This document shows, one piece after another, positions 39,231-49,501 of a stretch of 64,000 nt of DNA (the first letter of the stretch is position 1; each line of letters starts with the position of its first letter). The notes under the pieces were generated by a model. It was not told where the DNA came from. It did no database searches and saw only the letters and a program-made list of their open reading frames with translations. The translations under genes were made by a program, and so were the position numbers. This DNA comes from an uncultured Paracoccaceae bacterium (lineage in GTDB: Bacteria; Pseudomonadota; Alphaproteobacteria; Rhodobacterales; Rhodobacteraceae). Where the stretch lies: the NCBI GenBank assembly GCA_951812305.1, contig CATOSB010000011.1, positions 62,001-126,000 on the forward strand, read 5' to 3'.

Positions 39231-40663
39231 CCGCTGTCTGGCAGTTCCTCGGGCGCACACGCGGGCGCAAAAGGGCCGATTGGGTCGATGTGGTGACCTA
39301 TGTTTACCTCGCCTTCGGGTTCCTATTGATCTTCCTGCCAGTCTGCTGGCTGGTCATCAACAGCTTCAAAACCCAGTTCCAACTGGAAAAACAGGACCTC
39401 TCGCTGGTCCCTTCCGAATTCACCCGCGTCGCCCGCGCGACTGTCTATGGCCCCGAGGGCCGGTCGATCTTCATCGTACAGGGCTTGCCCGACTTCGTCC
39501 TCGACTGGCGTGGATTGAATGACGAAGAAAAGGCGCAACACGACGTCGACGCTCTGCTCGAAACCCTCGAAGGCGACGAATACTACGCCGTCCGCTCTGC
39601 CACCGGCCAAGCCCCAGCTGAGGCCCGTGCGTTGATTGAAAGTGAAGGGCTGCCCGACTGGCTCGTCCGCTATCCCGGCCTTGCCCCGAACGCCAAGGCG
39701 GAATTCGACGTCGACAGCATCCTCGCGACCCTTGACCCCGAAGCCCAGCGTCTGCTCGGCGAGTTTCTCGGCATAGACCCGTATCAGCCCAACAAACTCG
39801 TCAGCCAGATCCTCGTCAGCGCTGTCCACCCCGACACCGGCGAGCGCACCCAGTTCGCCGTCCCCCGGTTCGACCCCTCGCGCCCAACCATGCCGGGCCG
39901 CCTCGTCGACAATTCCGTCGACGGTGTCATCAAGATCGAAACCGCCACGGCCACCGCCGAACGCCGCTTCGCCCCGGCTTACGGCAATTACACCGAGCCA
40001 CTTGCGGGCCGTGCGGCAGAGGTCTCCGTCAACTTCGCCCGATGTTTCACCAATTCCTTCCTCGCGACCGTGCTGGCGACGATCATCACGCTGATCATCA
40101 ACTCGATGGCCGCCTTTGCGCTGTCGAAATACACTTTCAAGGGCCGCAACTTCTTCTTCCTTTTCATCCTCGCCACATTGATGGTGCCGCCCACCATCAC
40201 GCTTGTCGGCGTCTTTAAGGCGATCCATTTCACCGGTCTGTCTGGGTCAATCTGGGGCGTCATCATCCCCGGCGCGGCCACACCTGCGGGTGTCTTCCTG
40301 CTTCGACAATACATGCTGACCATCCCCGACGAATTGCTGGAGGCCGCCCGCATGGACGCCGCCACAGAATGGCAAATCTACTGGCGCATCATGCTGCCGC
40401 TGGCGCTGCCTGCCTTGGCCGCGCTCGGCATCCTCTCTATCGTCTGGCGCTGGAATGACCTGATCCTGCCGATGGTCGCCATCGCCACCACCAAGGACGC
40501 CTATACGATCCAGTTATGCCTGCTGGAATTCCGTGGCGAGCACCTCAGCCGCGAACACTTCCGGCTCGCCATGACCGTGGTGTCACTCGTCCCGACAACG
40601 CTCGTCTTCGTCTTTCTGCAGAAATACATTACCACCGGCATAGCCAATACGGGGATCAAATAA
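39227..40663 (+). CDS. Carbohydrate ABC transporter permease (MalG type) with large extracytoplasmic insertion
   Basis: 478 aa; FLLRQYMLTIPDELLEAARMDAATEWQIYWRIMLPLALPAL; about 200-residue hydrophilic segment between TM1 and TM2. Confidence 0.9.
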   Translation: MTAVWQFLGRTRGRKRADWVDVVTYVYLAFGFLLIFLPVCWLVINSFKTQFQLEKQDLSLVPSEFTRVARATVYGPEGRSIFIVQGLPDFVLDWRGLNDEEKAQHDVDALLETLEGDEYYAVRSATGQAPAEARALIESEGLPDWLVRYPGLAPNAKAEFDVDSILATLDPEAQRLLGEFLGIDPYQPNKLVSQILVSAVHPDTGERTQFAVPRFDPSRPTMPGRLVDNSVDGVIKIETATATAERRFAPAYGNYTEPLAGRAAEVSVNFARCFTNSFLATVLATIITLIINSMAAFALSKYTFKGRNFFFLFILATLMVPPTITLVGVFKAIHFTGLSGSIWGVIIPGAATPAGVFLLRQYMLTIPDELLEAARMDAATEWQIYWRIMLPLALPALAALGILSIVWRWNDLILPMVAIATTKDAYTIQLCLLEFRGEHLSREHFRLAMTVVSLVPTTLVFVFLQKYITTGIANTGIK

Positions 40664-41727
40664 TGGCCAATCTGACCCTCAACGCTGTCCACAAATCTTA
40701 TGGCCCGGTCAAGGTGATCCACGGCATCGACATGGAAATCGAAAGTGGTGATTTCTGTGTCTTCGTTGGCCCCTCGGGCTGTGGCAAGTCCACGCTTCTG
40801 CGGATGATTGCCGGCCTCGAAGACATCACCGCCGGCGAGGTCGCGATCGACAGCAATGTGGTCAACCACATCCCCGCCGCCCAGCGCGGGCTGGCGATGG
40901 TATTCCAGTCCTACGCGCTCTACCCCCATATGTCCGTGCGCCAAAATATGTCCTTCGGCCTCGAAAACCTGCGCATGCCCCGCGAAGAGATCACCCAACG
41001 CGTCGCCGAAGCTGCCCGCATGCTGCAGATCGAACCGCTGATGGAACGCAAACCCGGCCAGCTCTCAGGCGGCCAGCGCCAGCGCATCGCCATCGGGCGC
41101 GCTGTGGTACGCGAACCGAAAATCTTTCTGTTCGATGAGCCGCTTTCCAACCTCGACGCCGAGTTGCGCGTCGCCATGCGCGCCGAAATCGCCGACCTGC
41201 ACCGCCGCCTTGGCAATACGATGATCTATGTCACCCATGATCAGGTCGAGGCGATGACGATGGCCGACAAGATCGCCGTCCTGCGTGATGGCGTGGTGGA
41301 ACAGTTCGGCAAGCCGCTCGATCTGTTCAACACCCCCGACAACCGCTTTGTCGCCGGTTTCATCGGTTCACCAGCCATGAACTTCATCAAGGGCACGGCG
41401 AAAGGAAACGCGGTACAGTTCGACAATGGCGGCACCCAAATGCTCGATAATCGCTTCTCCGCAGAGGACGGCCAGACCGTCGAACTGGGCATCCGCGCTG
41501 GCGACCTGCATGTCACAGACGGCGATGGCATTCACGCCACGGTGGAAGGCGTCGAACAACTGGGCGCCGAAAGCTACCTTTATTGCCGCACCTCGACTGA
41601 CGAACCCATCACGCTGCATGAACGCGGCCAGACCAATGCCAATCGTGGCGACAAGGTAAACCTTGAACTGGACGCCGCCGCCATGCACCTTTTTGATCTG
41701 GAAACCGGTCGAAGCTGTCGCACCTGA
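40663..41727 (+). CDS. ABC transporter ATP-binding protein (UgpC/MalK family)
   Basis: Walker A GPSGCGKST; LSGGQRQRIAIGRAVVREPKIFLFDEPLSNLDAELR. Confidence 0.95.
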   Translation: MANLTLNAVHKSYGPVKVIHGIDMEIESGDFCVFVGPSGCGKSTLLRMIAGLEDITAGEVAIDSNVVNHIPAAQRGLAMVFQSYALYPHMSVRQNMSFGLENLRMPREEITQRVAEAARMLQIEPLMERKPGQLSGGQRQRIAIGRAVVREPKIFLFDEPLSNLDAELRVAMRAEIADLHRRLGNTMIYVTHDQVEAMTMADKIAVLRDGVVEQFGKPLDLFNTPDNRFVAGFIGSPAMNFIKGTAKGNAVQFDNGGTQMLDNRFSAEDGQTVELGIRAGDLHVTDGDGIHATVEGVEQLGAESYLYCRTSTDEPITLHERGQTNANRGDKVNLELDAAAMHLFDLETGRSCRT

Positions 41728-41752
41728 AACGCATTTCTTGAAGGATCAAAGC

Positions 41753-42271
41753 ATGTCGTCCCCCAAACCGCGTGTCGGCGAACCCATCGCGCAACTGACC
41801 TTTGCCAAAACGGATGGCGATGGCGATATTGAGATCGGTCAACCGAAGGATCGCTGGACACTGTTGATCGTATATCGCGGCAAGCATTGCCCACGCTGCA
41901 AACGGTATCTGAGCAAATTGAATACAATGCTGGCAGACTGGCACGACCTGATGGATGTCGTGGTCGTATCCGCTGACAGCCGCGACAAGGCGCTGACAGA
42001 CCTGAAGGAATTCGGCTGGAGTTTCGACCTTTGCCACGGCCTGACCGAGGATCAGATGCGCGCGCTTGGCCTTTACGTCTCCTCGCCACTGTCCGAGGCC
42101 GAGACGTCACATAACTTCGCAGAACCCGGCATGTTTGCGATCCGTCCCGATGGCACGCAGATGCTGGTCGATATCTCGAACGGACCCGCTGCGCGACCTG
42201 ATCTGGATGAGCTTTTGGATGGCATGCGGTTCAACATTGAAAACGACCGCCCCGCCCGCGGCCTCGCCTGA
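41753..42271 (+). CDS. Redoxin/AhpC-TSA-like thioredoxin-fold protein
   Basis: WTLLIVYRGKHCPRCKRYLSKLN with CPRC motif; NFAEPGMFAIRPDGT. Confidence 0.8.
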   Translation: MSSPKPRVGEPIAQLTFAKTDGDGDIEIGQPKDRWTLLIVYRGKHCPRCKRYLSKLNTMLADWHDLMDVVVVSADSRDKALTDLKEFGWSFDLCHGLTEDQMRALGLYVSSPLSEAETSHNFAEPGMFAIRPDGTQMLVDISNGPAARPDLDELLDGMRFNIENDRPARGLA

Positions 42272-42459
42272 GCCATCACGCCAAGTGATCCTGCGGCTTG
42301 ACGCGGGCGCGCTACACCTCTTTGATTGGAAAACAGGGCGGTCCAGCCCGAAATCGTGCGTCGCCCCGAAATCTTTCAAAGAATTCGCACCGCTTTCTTT
42401 GAAAGAAGGCTGGGCCGGTCACGGGCTAGATGGGGAACAGATGAACACGCGCAGCAACC

Positions 42460-44034
42460 ATGACTGACACAGAAGTTGCGATAATTGGGGGTGGCCCCGT
42501 CGGGCTTGGCCTTGCCATCGACCTCGCGCTGCGGGGCGTCACGACCCGCGTCCTTGAACGCAGCACCGAATTGCACACCATCCCCAAGGGCCAGAATCTG
42601 ACCCAGCGCACCGGCGAGCATTTCCGCGCCTGGGGCATCACCGACGCCATCCGCGCCGCCACCCCGATCCCGCGCGAATATGGCAACGCAGGAATCGTCA
42701 CCTACGGCCACCTTCTCAGCGACTATCACTACGACTGGTTCCAGCGCGCCAAGGTCGGCGCCTATTACCACGCGCTGAATGAACGCCTGCCGCAATACGA
42801 AACCGAGCGCGTCCTGCGTGCCCGCGCGGCGGAATTCGACAACATCCGGGTCGATTACGGCTGCAAGGTCACTGGCCTGAAACAGGACGATGCGCGGGTT
42901 TGGGTGGAGTTTGAACAGGGCAATGAAACCCGCCAGATCACCGCCCGTTACGCCATCGGCTGTGACGGTGCGCGATCCGTGACACGGGAACTTGCCGGAA
43001 TCGAACAGGCGGCTGACCACGATGGCCCGCGTATGGCGCTTTTGGTGTTTCGGTCAATGGAACTGGACAAGCTGCTGGAACGCTATCCGGGTAAGTCGAT
43101 CTATAACGTGATGCGCCCCGGTTTCGACGGCTATTGGCAGTTTCTGGGTCGCGTCGATCTGGAAGGCGGCTGGTTCTGCCACTTCCCGGTGCCCGCAGAC
43201 GCCACTGCCGACAAAGACTATTTTACGGCCCGAATGCACGAAGCCGCCGGCCAGCCCTTCGCGCTGGAATTCCAGCATATCGGCTTTTGGGATCTGCGCA
43301 TCTCCCACGCCCGCACCTATCGCGCGGGCCGCGTGTTCATCGCAGGCGACGCCGCGCACAGCCACCCGCCCTATGGCGGGTACGGCATCAACACCGGGTT
43401 CGAGGATGCTCGCAACCTCAGCTGGAAGCTGGCGGCGACCTTGCAAGGCTGGGGCGGCGAGGCCCTGCTCGACAGCTACAACGCCGAGCGGCACCCTGTG
43501 TTTAAATCCGTCTCTCAGGATTTCATCGAACGCATGATCACCGACTTTCGCGAATTTCTCGAATCTCACGCACCCGACACGGACCGCGCCGCCTTCGAGG
43601 CAGCATGGAACGCCCGCGCCAACGCCGACGATTCAGATGTAACAGAGTTTTTGCCGCACTACGCCGGTTCGCCCATCGCGTTCGGCAAACCCGGCGCGGT
43701 TTCCGGCGCAAAAGGCATTCACTGCTTCACCGCCCGGCCCGGACATCATCTTGCGCCTCAACCGATGCCCGACGGTGATCTTTGGGACGCACTCGGACCG
43801 GGGTTCACCCTGATCGACCTGACCGATGACCAGTCCCTTTCCAAACCATTCTCCAACGCTGCGGACGATGTTGGTATCGCGTTGAGGACCGTCGCCCTTC
43901 CCGATGCGGCAGCACGCGAAGCTTACGGAACCGACGCCATCCTTGTGCGCCCCGACCAGTTCATCGCCTGGACAAACGGGATGACCCAGCCCGACCCATC
44001 AGTCATACTCCGCCACGCGGTGGGCGCGAAATAG
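42460..44034 (+). CDS. FAD-dependent aromatic-type monooxygenase (FAD_binding_3)
   Basis: AIIGGGPVGLGLAIDLALRG; GRVFIAGDAAHSHPPYGGYGINTGFEDARNLSWKLA. Confidence 0.93.
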   Translation: MTDTEVAIIGGGPVGLGLAIDLALRGVTTRVLERSTELHTIPKGQNLTQRTGEHFRAWGITDAIRAATPIPREYGNAGIVTYGHLLSDYHYDWFQRAKVGAYYHALNERLPQYETERVLRARAAEFDNIRVDYGCKVTGLKQDDARVWVEFEQGNETRQITARYAIGCDGARSVTRELAGIEQAADHDGPRMALLVFRSMELDKLLERYPGKSIYNVMRPGFDGYWQFLGRVDLEGGWFCHFPVPADATADKDYFTARMHEAAGQPFALEFQHIGFWDLRISHARTYRAGRVFIAGDAAHSHPPYGGYGINTGFEDARNLSWKLAATLQGWGGEALLDSYNAERHPVFKSVSQDFIERMITDFREFLESHAPDTDRAAFEAAWNARANADDSDVTEFLPHYAGSPIAFGKPGAVSGAKGIHCFTARPGHHLAPQPMPDGDLWDALGPGFTLIDLTDDQSLSKPFSNAADDVGIALRTVALPDAAAREAYGTDAILVRPDQFIAWTNGMTQPDPSVILRHAVGAK

Positions 44035-44044
44035 GGGGAGCACA

Positions 44045-45493
44045 ATGTCAGCGGAACAAGGTCATCACTATATCAACGGCACATGGCGCGCGGATGCACC
44101 GAACGGTATTGGCGACGTTATCAACCCCAGTGACGGCACGACCCTTGGCACCGCGCCCTATGGCTCCGCCGATCTTGCCGGTGAGGCCGTCATAGCCGCG
44201 CGGGCGGCCGTTGAAACCACTTCCTGGGCCGAAGACCCGCGCCTACGCGCCAAGGCGATGTTGGAATTCGCCGACATCCTCGAATCCCGGCAAGCCGACA
44301 TCGCCCGCCTGATGGCTGCCGAGAATGGCAAGGTTGTGGGTCAGGCCATGCACGAGGTTGCTGCCGGTTTTGGCGAGGCGCGCTATTACGCCGGGGTCGC
44401 CCGCAACGTCTTTGGCCGCACCTTCGAATCCGGCCCTGGTAAGATGAGCCTGATGACGCGGGAACCTTCCGGCGTCGTCTCTGTCATCGTTCCCTGGAAC
44501 GCACCTGTCACTCTGCTGGTCCGTTCCGTCGCCCCCGCGCTCGCTGCCGGGTGCACGGTGGTTATCAAACCCGCCCCTCAAACGCCCCTAACACACGCCG
44601 CCGTCATGGCCTGCTTCGACGACACACCTTCCTTGCCAAAGGGCGTCGTAAATTCCGTCAACGAATACGGCACAGAGGTCGGCACGGTTCTCTCCTCTCA
44701 CCCCGAAATCGACGTGATTTCCTTCACTGGATCATCGCGCACCGGTAAAACCATCATGGCCAACGCTGCCGAAACCATCAAACACGTCTCGCTTGAACTC
44801 GGCGGCAAGGCCCCGGCGGTAGTGTTCGATGACGCCGATCTCGACAACGCTCTGGCCGAGATCAAACGCGGCGTTCTGGCACTGAATGGCCAGATGTGCA
44901 CCTGCATCAGCCGGGTTCTGGTGCAGGACAGCGTCTATGACGAGATGCGCGACTGTTTGGTCGCCGCACTCGGTAAAACAAAGATGGGCAGCGCTCTTAT
45001 TGGCGGTACAGAACTCGGCCCCCTGATCGACAGCCACAATCAAAACCGCATTCTCGGCCTCATCGATCAGGCGGCAGATGAGGCAACCCTGATCCTTCGC
45101 GGCAGTGCTGGTGAAGGCGAATTGGCGGATGGCTTCTTCGTTTCGCCTTCGATCTTTGAGATCGACGACGTATCTCACGACCTCGTCCAGCGTGAACTCT
45201 TCGGCCCGATCATTTCGCTTGAACGCTTCGTCGATGAGAATGAGGCACTTTCCAAAGCCAACGCGACCCGTTTCGGCCTAGCCTCGTCAGTCTATACAAG
45301 CGACCTGAACCGTGGAATGCGGATGAGCCGCAAGCTGCGCTTTGGCACCGTCTGGCTCAACTGCCACAACCGCCTGCTGGCAGAAGTCGAAACCGGAGGT
45401 TACCGCGAAAGCGGCATCGGGCGGCTGCACGGGGTTGAGGCGATGAACGACTTCCTCGAAACCAAGCATGTCTATTACGAAACCGGTCCCTGA
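44045..45493 (+). CDS. Aldehyde dehydrogenase family protein
   Basis: FTGSSRTGKTIM; LELGGKAPAVVFDDADLD; NGQMCTCISRVLV. Confidence 0.94.
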   Translation: MSAEQGHHYINGTWRADAPNGIGDVINPSDGTTLGTAPYGSADLAGEAVIAARAAVETTSWAEDPRLRAKAMLEFADILESRQADIARLMAAENGKVVGQAMHEVAAGFGEARYYAGVARNVFGRTFESGPGKMSLMTREPSGVVSVIVPWNAPVTLLVRSVAPALAAGCTVVIKPAPQTPLTHAAVMACFDDTPSLPKGVVNSVNEYGTEVGTVLSSHPEIDVISFTGSSRTGKTIMANAAETIKHVSLELGGKAPAVVFDDADLDNALAEIKRGVLALNGQMCTCISRVLVQDSVYDEMRDCLVAALGKTKMGSALIGGTELGPLIDSHNQNRILGLIDQAADEATLILRGSAGEGELADGFFVSPSIFEIDDVSHDLVQRELFGPIISLERFVDENEALSKANATRFGLASSVYTSDLNRGMRMSRKLRFGTVWLNCHNRLLAEVETGGYRESGIGRLHGVEAMNDFLETKHVYYETGP

Positions 45494-46609
45494 ATGGCCC
45501 TGATCCATTATCTCGCCCGAATCCCTTTCGACTTCGGCGCAATTTCGACGCTCGGCGAAGAAATCGCCGCCCTTGGCATCAAGCGCCCGCTGCTGGTCAC
45601 TGATCAGGGTGTCGCCAACGCCGGAATTCTTCAACGCGCACTCGACGCGGCAAAGCCTGGCACGCCCGTAGTCTTTGACCAGACTCCGGAAAATCCCACC
45701 GAGTATGCGCTGGAAACCTGCCTCGACATCTGGCGCGACAAAGGCTGTGACGGGGCCATCGCTCTTGGCGGCGGATCGCCCATCGATCTCGCCAAGGCGG
45801 TCGCGCTGATCACCAGTCACGGCGGCAAACTGGCCGATTATAACGTCAAAACCGGCGGCTCCGCTGGCATTGGCAAAGTCTCCCCCCAGATCGCGATCCC
45901 CACCGCTGCCGGCACCGGCGCCGAGGTCGGCCGCGCCTGCGTGATGAGTCTGAAGGACGGCTCCAAATGCGTCGCCGTTAACCTCAACATGGTCGCCGAC
46001 ACGGTGATCTGTGACCCGGAATTGACCCTGTCCCTGCCGCCTCGCCTGACCGCCGCCACCGGCATCGACGCGCTGTCCCACGGCGTTGAAACCTATTGCA
46101 GCCCCTGGGATAACCCGCCCGCCGCCGCCTTAGCACTTGACGCCGCGCGTCGCGCTGCGAAATGGCTGCCGGTCGCCGTTCAGGACGGCCAGAACCGACA
46201 GGCACGCTGGGAGATGATGATGGCCGCATTGATGGGCGGCATGTGCCTGCAAAAGGCGCTGGGGTCCGCCCACGCAATGGCAAACCCCTTGGGCGAATTG
46301 CACCTGCACCACGGTACACTAATTGGGGTCGTTTTGCCTCATGTTCTTCGGTTCAACCGCGATCACGCAATGGCGGCGCTTTCAGATTTGCGCGCGGCGA
46401 TGCGTGTTCCCGAAGGTACCGAAACCCATGACTGGATGCTCAAGTTTGTGGGTTCATTGGGCTTGCCGACCAAACTGTCGGAGATGGGTGTATCAGAGCA
46501 GGTACTCCCTGAAATGGCACAAAAAGCCAGCAAAGATCACTTGTCGGCCACAAACCCGCGCCCTGCCGACGCCGAGGATTACCTGGCACTGCTGCGCGCG
46601 GCATTTTGA
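45494..46609 (+). CDS. Iron-containing alcohol dehydrogenase
   Basis: GGGSPIDLAKAVALI; PTAAGTGAEVGRACVM; GIDALSHGVETYCS. Confidence 0.93.
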   Translation: MALIHYLARIPFDFGAISTLGEEIAALGIKRPLLVTDQGVANAGILQRALDAAKPGTPVVFDQTPENPTEYALETCLDIWRDKGCDGAIALGGGSPIDLAKAVALITSHGGKLADYNVKTGGSAGIGKVSPQIAIPTAAGTGAEVGRACVMSLKDGSKCVAVNLNMVADTVICDPELTLSLPPRLTAATGIDALSHGVETYCSPWDNPPAAALALDAARRAAKWLPVAVQDGQNRQARWEMMMAALMGGMCLQKALGSAHAMANPLGELHLHHGTLIGVVLPHVLRFNRDHAMAALSDLRAAMRVPEGTETHDWMLKFVGSLGLPTKLSEMGVSEQVLPEMAQKASKDHLSATNPRPADAEDYLALLRAAF

Positions 46610-47041
46610 GCGGGGTAATCTCTCTTTTTCAGTTCGCCCAAATATTGCACATTGCGGGAAATCGCCTGATGCGGACATTCCAGCACTCTCTTAAAGTGCA
46701 ACTTCTCGGGCGGCCATCGACTGCCCGTGGGATGGCGATGCAACGTCTCAAGGGCAGCGCTTTATGCCAGCCAAGTCCGCACGAAAACGAAGGATGGCGC
46801 CCAGCGTCACCAAATCGCCAGCCCGTGGGGACGGGCAGGCGATGGCCGGGGCACCTTCGGTGCTGTTAACCCGGCTGGGGTGGTATGTCTGAACGTCCGC
46901 TTCCGGCCAAGCCCAACCTTTCGAATGCGACAAACAATCATTTCCGCGCAACACACGTTCATCGACTTTCGCTTAACCGCTCACAGATGCTAGCCTTGTG
47001 CGAAAGCGGAAGATCTCGCATTCCAACAACAGGACCACCCC

Positions 47042-48580
47042 TTGCCCAAACGCCCAAATTTCATCCTTTTTATCACCGACCAGCACCGCGCCGATTACCT
47101 CGGCTGCATGGGCCATCCGATCCTGAAGACGCCCAATATCGACGCTATTGCAGAAAACGGGCAGGTCTGGGATCGCTTCTATGTCGCGAGCCCGGTTTGT
47201 ATGCCCAACAGAGCCAGCCTGATGACCTGTCGGATGCCGTCAAGCCACGGTGTCCGCTCCAATGGCATCCCGCTTGATCCGCGCAACGTAACATTCGTCG
47301 AATTGCTTCGCGAGGCGGGCTACAAAACCGCCCTGATCGGCAAAAGCCATCTGCAAAACTTCTCTGGCGCTCCCGCCCCATTGCAGCGACCCAAAACCCG
47401 CAAAGGATTCCACCGTGCAAAGGGGCAATTATCTGAGGCCGTTCGCCACAACCACCAACCATTGAAGGAAGGCAAACCCGGCGGCACCAGCGGCGTGGAA
47501 ACACCCTTTTACGGCTTTGATCATGTCGAAATCTGCACCGGTCATGGCGACCGGATCAGTGGGGACTACCGACGCTGGCTGCTCAATACCAACCCGGATG
47601 CTGACAGCCTGCTCGGCGACGACAACCAATTGCTCCATGGCTATGTCTGTCCGCAGGCAAGGCGAACCGCCCTGCCGGAAGAACAATACTCCACCACCTG
47701 GATCGCCGACCGCGCGGCTGACTGGCTACAGGCGCAACAAGACGACGATCAGCCATACTTCCTGATGGTGTCCTTCCCCGACCCGCATCACCCGTTCAAT
47801 CCGCCGGGCAAATACTGGGATATGTACTCGCCCGACGACATGCCAGTACCGGAAGCATTCATGCGCAACGACTGGGTGCCGCCACCCCATGTGGAAGGCG
47901 CAATTCTGGACCGCGAGGAAGGCTTGTCGAAGCTGAACGCGATGGGGTCCGTCGCGACCTATGCGCGCGAGGCACAGGAGGCACAGGCCCTGACCTGCGG
48001 GATGATTGCAATGATCGACGATGCCATCGGCCGGGTACGTGCCGTCGCTGGCGCAGAAAACGCCGTGCAGATCTTCACCACCGATCACGGCGACCATCTC
48101 GGTGACCATAGGCTTTTGTTCAAAGGGGCCGAGCAATATGAACAACTGACCCATGTGCCATTCATCTGGGCCGATCCCGAGGGCGCAGCCGGTCGCACAG
48201 ATGCCATCGGCCAGACACACGATATCGGCGTCACGGTTCTGGAACGCGCAAAGATCGAACCAGCCATCGGAATGCAGGGACAGTCGCTTTTCAATGCGCC
48301 ACGTGACGCCGCGTTCATGCAATACGACCATCAGAATACCAAGCGCGGCATTGGCGAAGCGCCTCGTGTTCACACATTGCGGGACCATCGCTGGCGGATG
48401 TCCCTGTTCGATAATGTCGATTGGGGCGAGCTTTATGATCTGGAAAATGACCCCGGCGAGTTTCGCAACCTGTGGGATGATCCTGAACATGCCGAAATTC
48501 GCGCCGAATTAACGCTGAAATTGCTGCGTGCCGAGATCGCCAATGTCGATCGCGCGCCCTTCCCCTCCGCGCAGGCCTGA
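47042..48580 (+). CDS. Sulfatase family hydrolase
   Basis: NFILFITDQHRADYLGCMGHP; sulfatase motif CMPNRASLMTCR (CxPxR); TTDHGDHLGDH. Confidence 0.92.
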   Translation: MPKRPNFILFITDQHRADYLGCMGHPILKTPNIDAIAENGQVWDRFYVASPVCMPNRASLMTCRMPSSHGVRSNGIPLDPRNVTFVELLREAGYKTALIGKSHLQNFSGAPAPLQRPKTRKGFHRAKGQLSEAVRHNHQPLKEGKPGGTSGVETPFYGFDHVEICTGHGDRISGDYRRWLLNTNPDADSLLGDDNQLLHGYVCPQARRTALPEEQYSTTWIADRAADWLQAQQDDDQPYFLMVSFPDPHHPFNPPGKYWDMYSPDDMPVPEAFMRNDWVPPPHVEGAILDREEGLSKLNAMGSVATYAREAQEAQALTCGMIAMIDDAIGRVRAVAGAENAVQIFTTDHGDHLGDHRLLFKGAEQYEQLTHVPFIWADPEGAAGRTDAIGQTHDIGVTVLERAKIEPAIGMQGQSLFNAPRDAAFMQYDHQNTKRGIGEAPRVHTLRDHRWRMSLFDNVDWGELYDLENDPGEFRNLWDDPEHAEIRAELTLKLLRAEIANVDRAPFPSAQA

Positions 48581-48584
48581 TATT

Positions 48585-49334
48585 GTGAACCACAATCCAA
48601 TAATCATGGCGGCGCCAACCGGTGCGCGCCGCACCAAGGCGGATCATCCCGGGATACCCATCACAATCCCCGAAACCGTCGCTTGCGCGCAATCCTGTTT
48701 CCAAGCCGGTGCGGATGCTTTCCACCTGCACATTCGCGACGAAAGCGGCCTGCATTCCATCGACCCCGGCATCTATGCCGAGGCTTTGGCAGAGATGCAT
48801 GCGGCTGTCCCGGACATGCCGGTACAAGTCACCACGGAGTCGGGCGGTGTGTTTGATGTCCGGACTCAAATGAACACGCTTGCGCAGCTGAAGCCTGCTT
48901 GGGCCACACTTTGCGTTCGTGAGGCCGCGACCGATTTGGGCCTCGCCCCGCGCGTCTATGACCTGTGCCGCGATCAGGGAACCGAATTGCAGCACATTCT
49001 GTTTGACGCAGACGACGCACGCCTGCTTACCGATTGGATACGCCTAGGCTGGATTGACGACCTGCCTTCCGTCATCCTCGTGCTCGGTCGTTATACGGCG
49101 GATATGAACTCCGACCCGACCACGCTGGAACCATTTCTGGCGAGTTTACCCAACGTCGGCAAATGGATGCTATGCGCCTTTGGACCCAACGAGCACACCT
49201 GTCTGGTGAAAGCGGCATCGCTTGGCGGTGATGTTCGGGTAGGATTTGAAAACTCTTTCCAAAAGGCGGACGGTACACCTTGGGCGGATATGGCTGAAAC
49301 TATAGAAACACTAACTGCCTCGCTCCGGTCGTGA
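48585..49334 (+). CDS. BKACE family (DUF849) 3-keto-5-aminohexanoate cleavage-like protein
   Basis: IIMAAPTGARRTKADHPGIPIT...ADAFHLHIRDESG; GGDVRVGFENSF. Confidence 0.87.
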   Translation: MNHNPIIMAAPTGARRTKADHPGIPITIPETVACAQSCFQAGADAFHLHIRDESGLHSIDPGIYAEALAEMHAAVPDMPVQVTTESGGVFDVRTQMNTLAQLKPAWATLCVREAATDLGLAPRVYDLCRDQGTELQHILFDADDARLLTDWIRLGWIDDLPSVILVLGRYTADMNSDPTTLEPFLASLPNVGKWMLCAFGPNEHTCLVKAASLGGDVRVGFENSFQKADGTPWADMAETIETLTASLRS

Positions 49335-49501
49335 TCGATCTCATTCCTGTTGCAAGCTGTTCATTCGCTGAATTTGCTATGCTTTTGGCCTGAAGCAGGC
49401 ATCGCAAGCTTGCTTCCCTCGCGCGGAATCAAGCCGCAGGCGCCGCGCGATCGGATTTGTGAATGTCCGCTTCGGCCTCACCAACCCGGTGTGCCACACT
49501 C

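Noticed and set aside
46620-47041. Small plus-strand ORFs (87, 88 and 130 aa) between the Fe-ADH and sulfatase genes
   Set aside because: Overlapping frames without recognisable domains. One overlaps the sulfatase start; more likely a promoter region.
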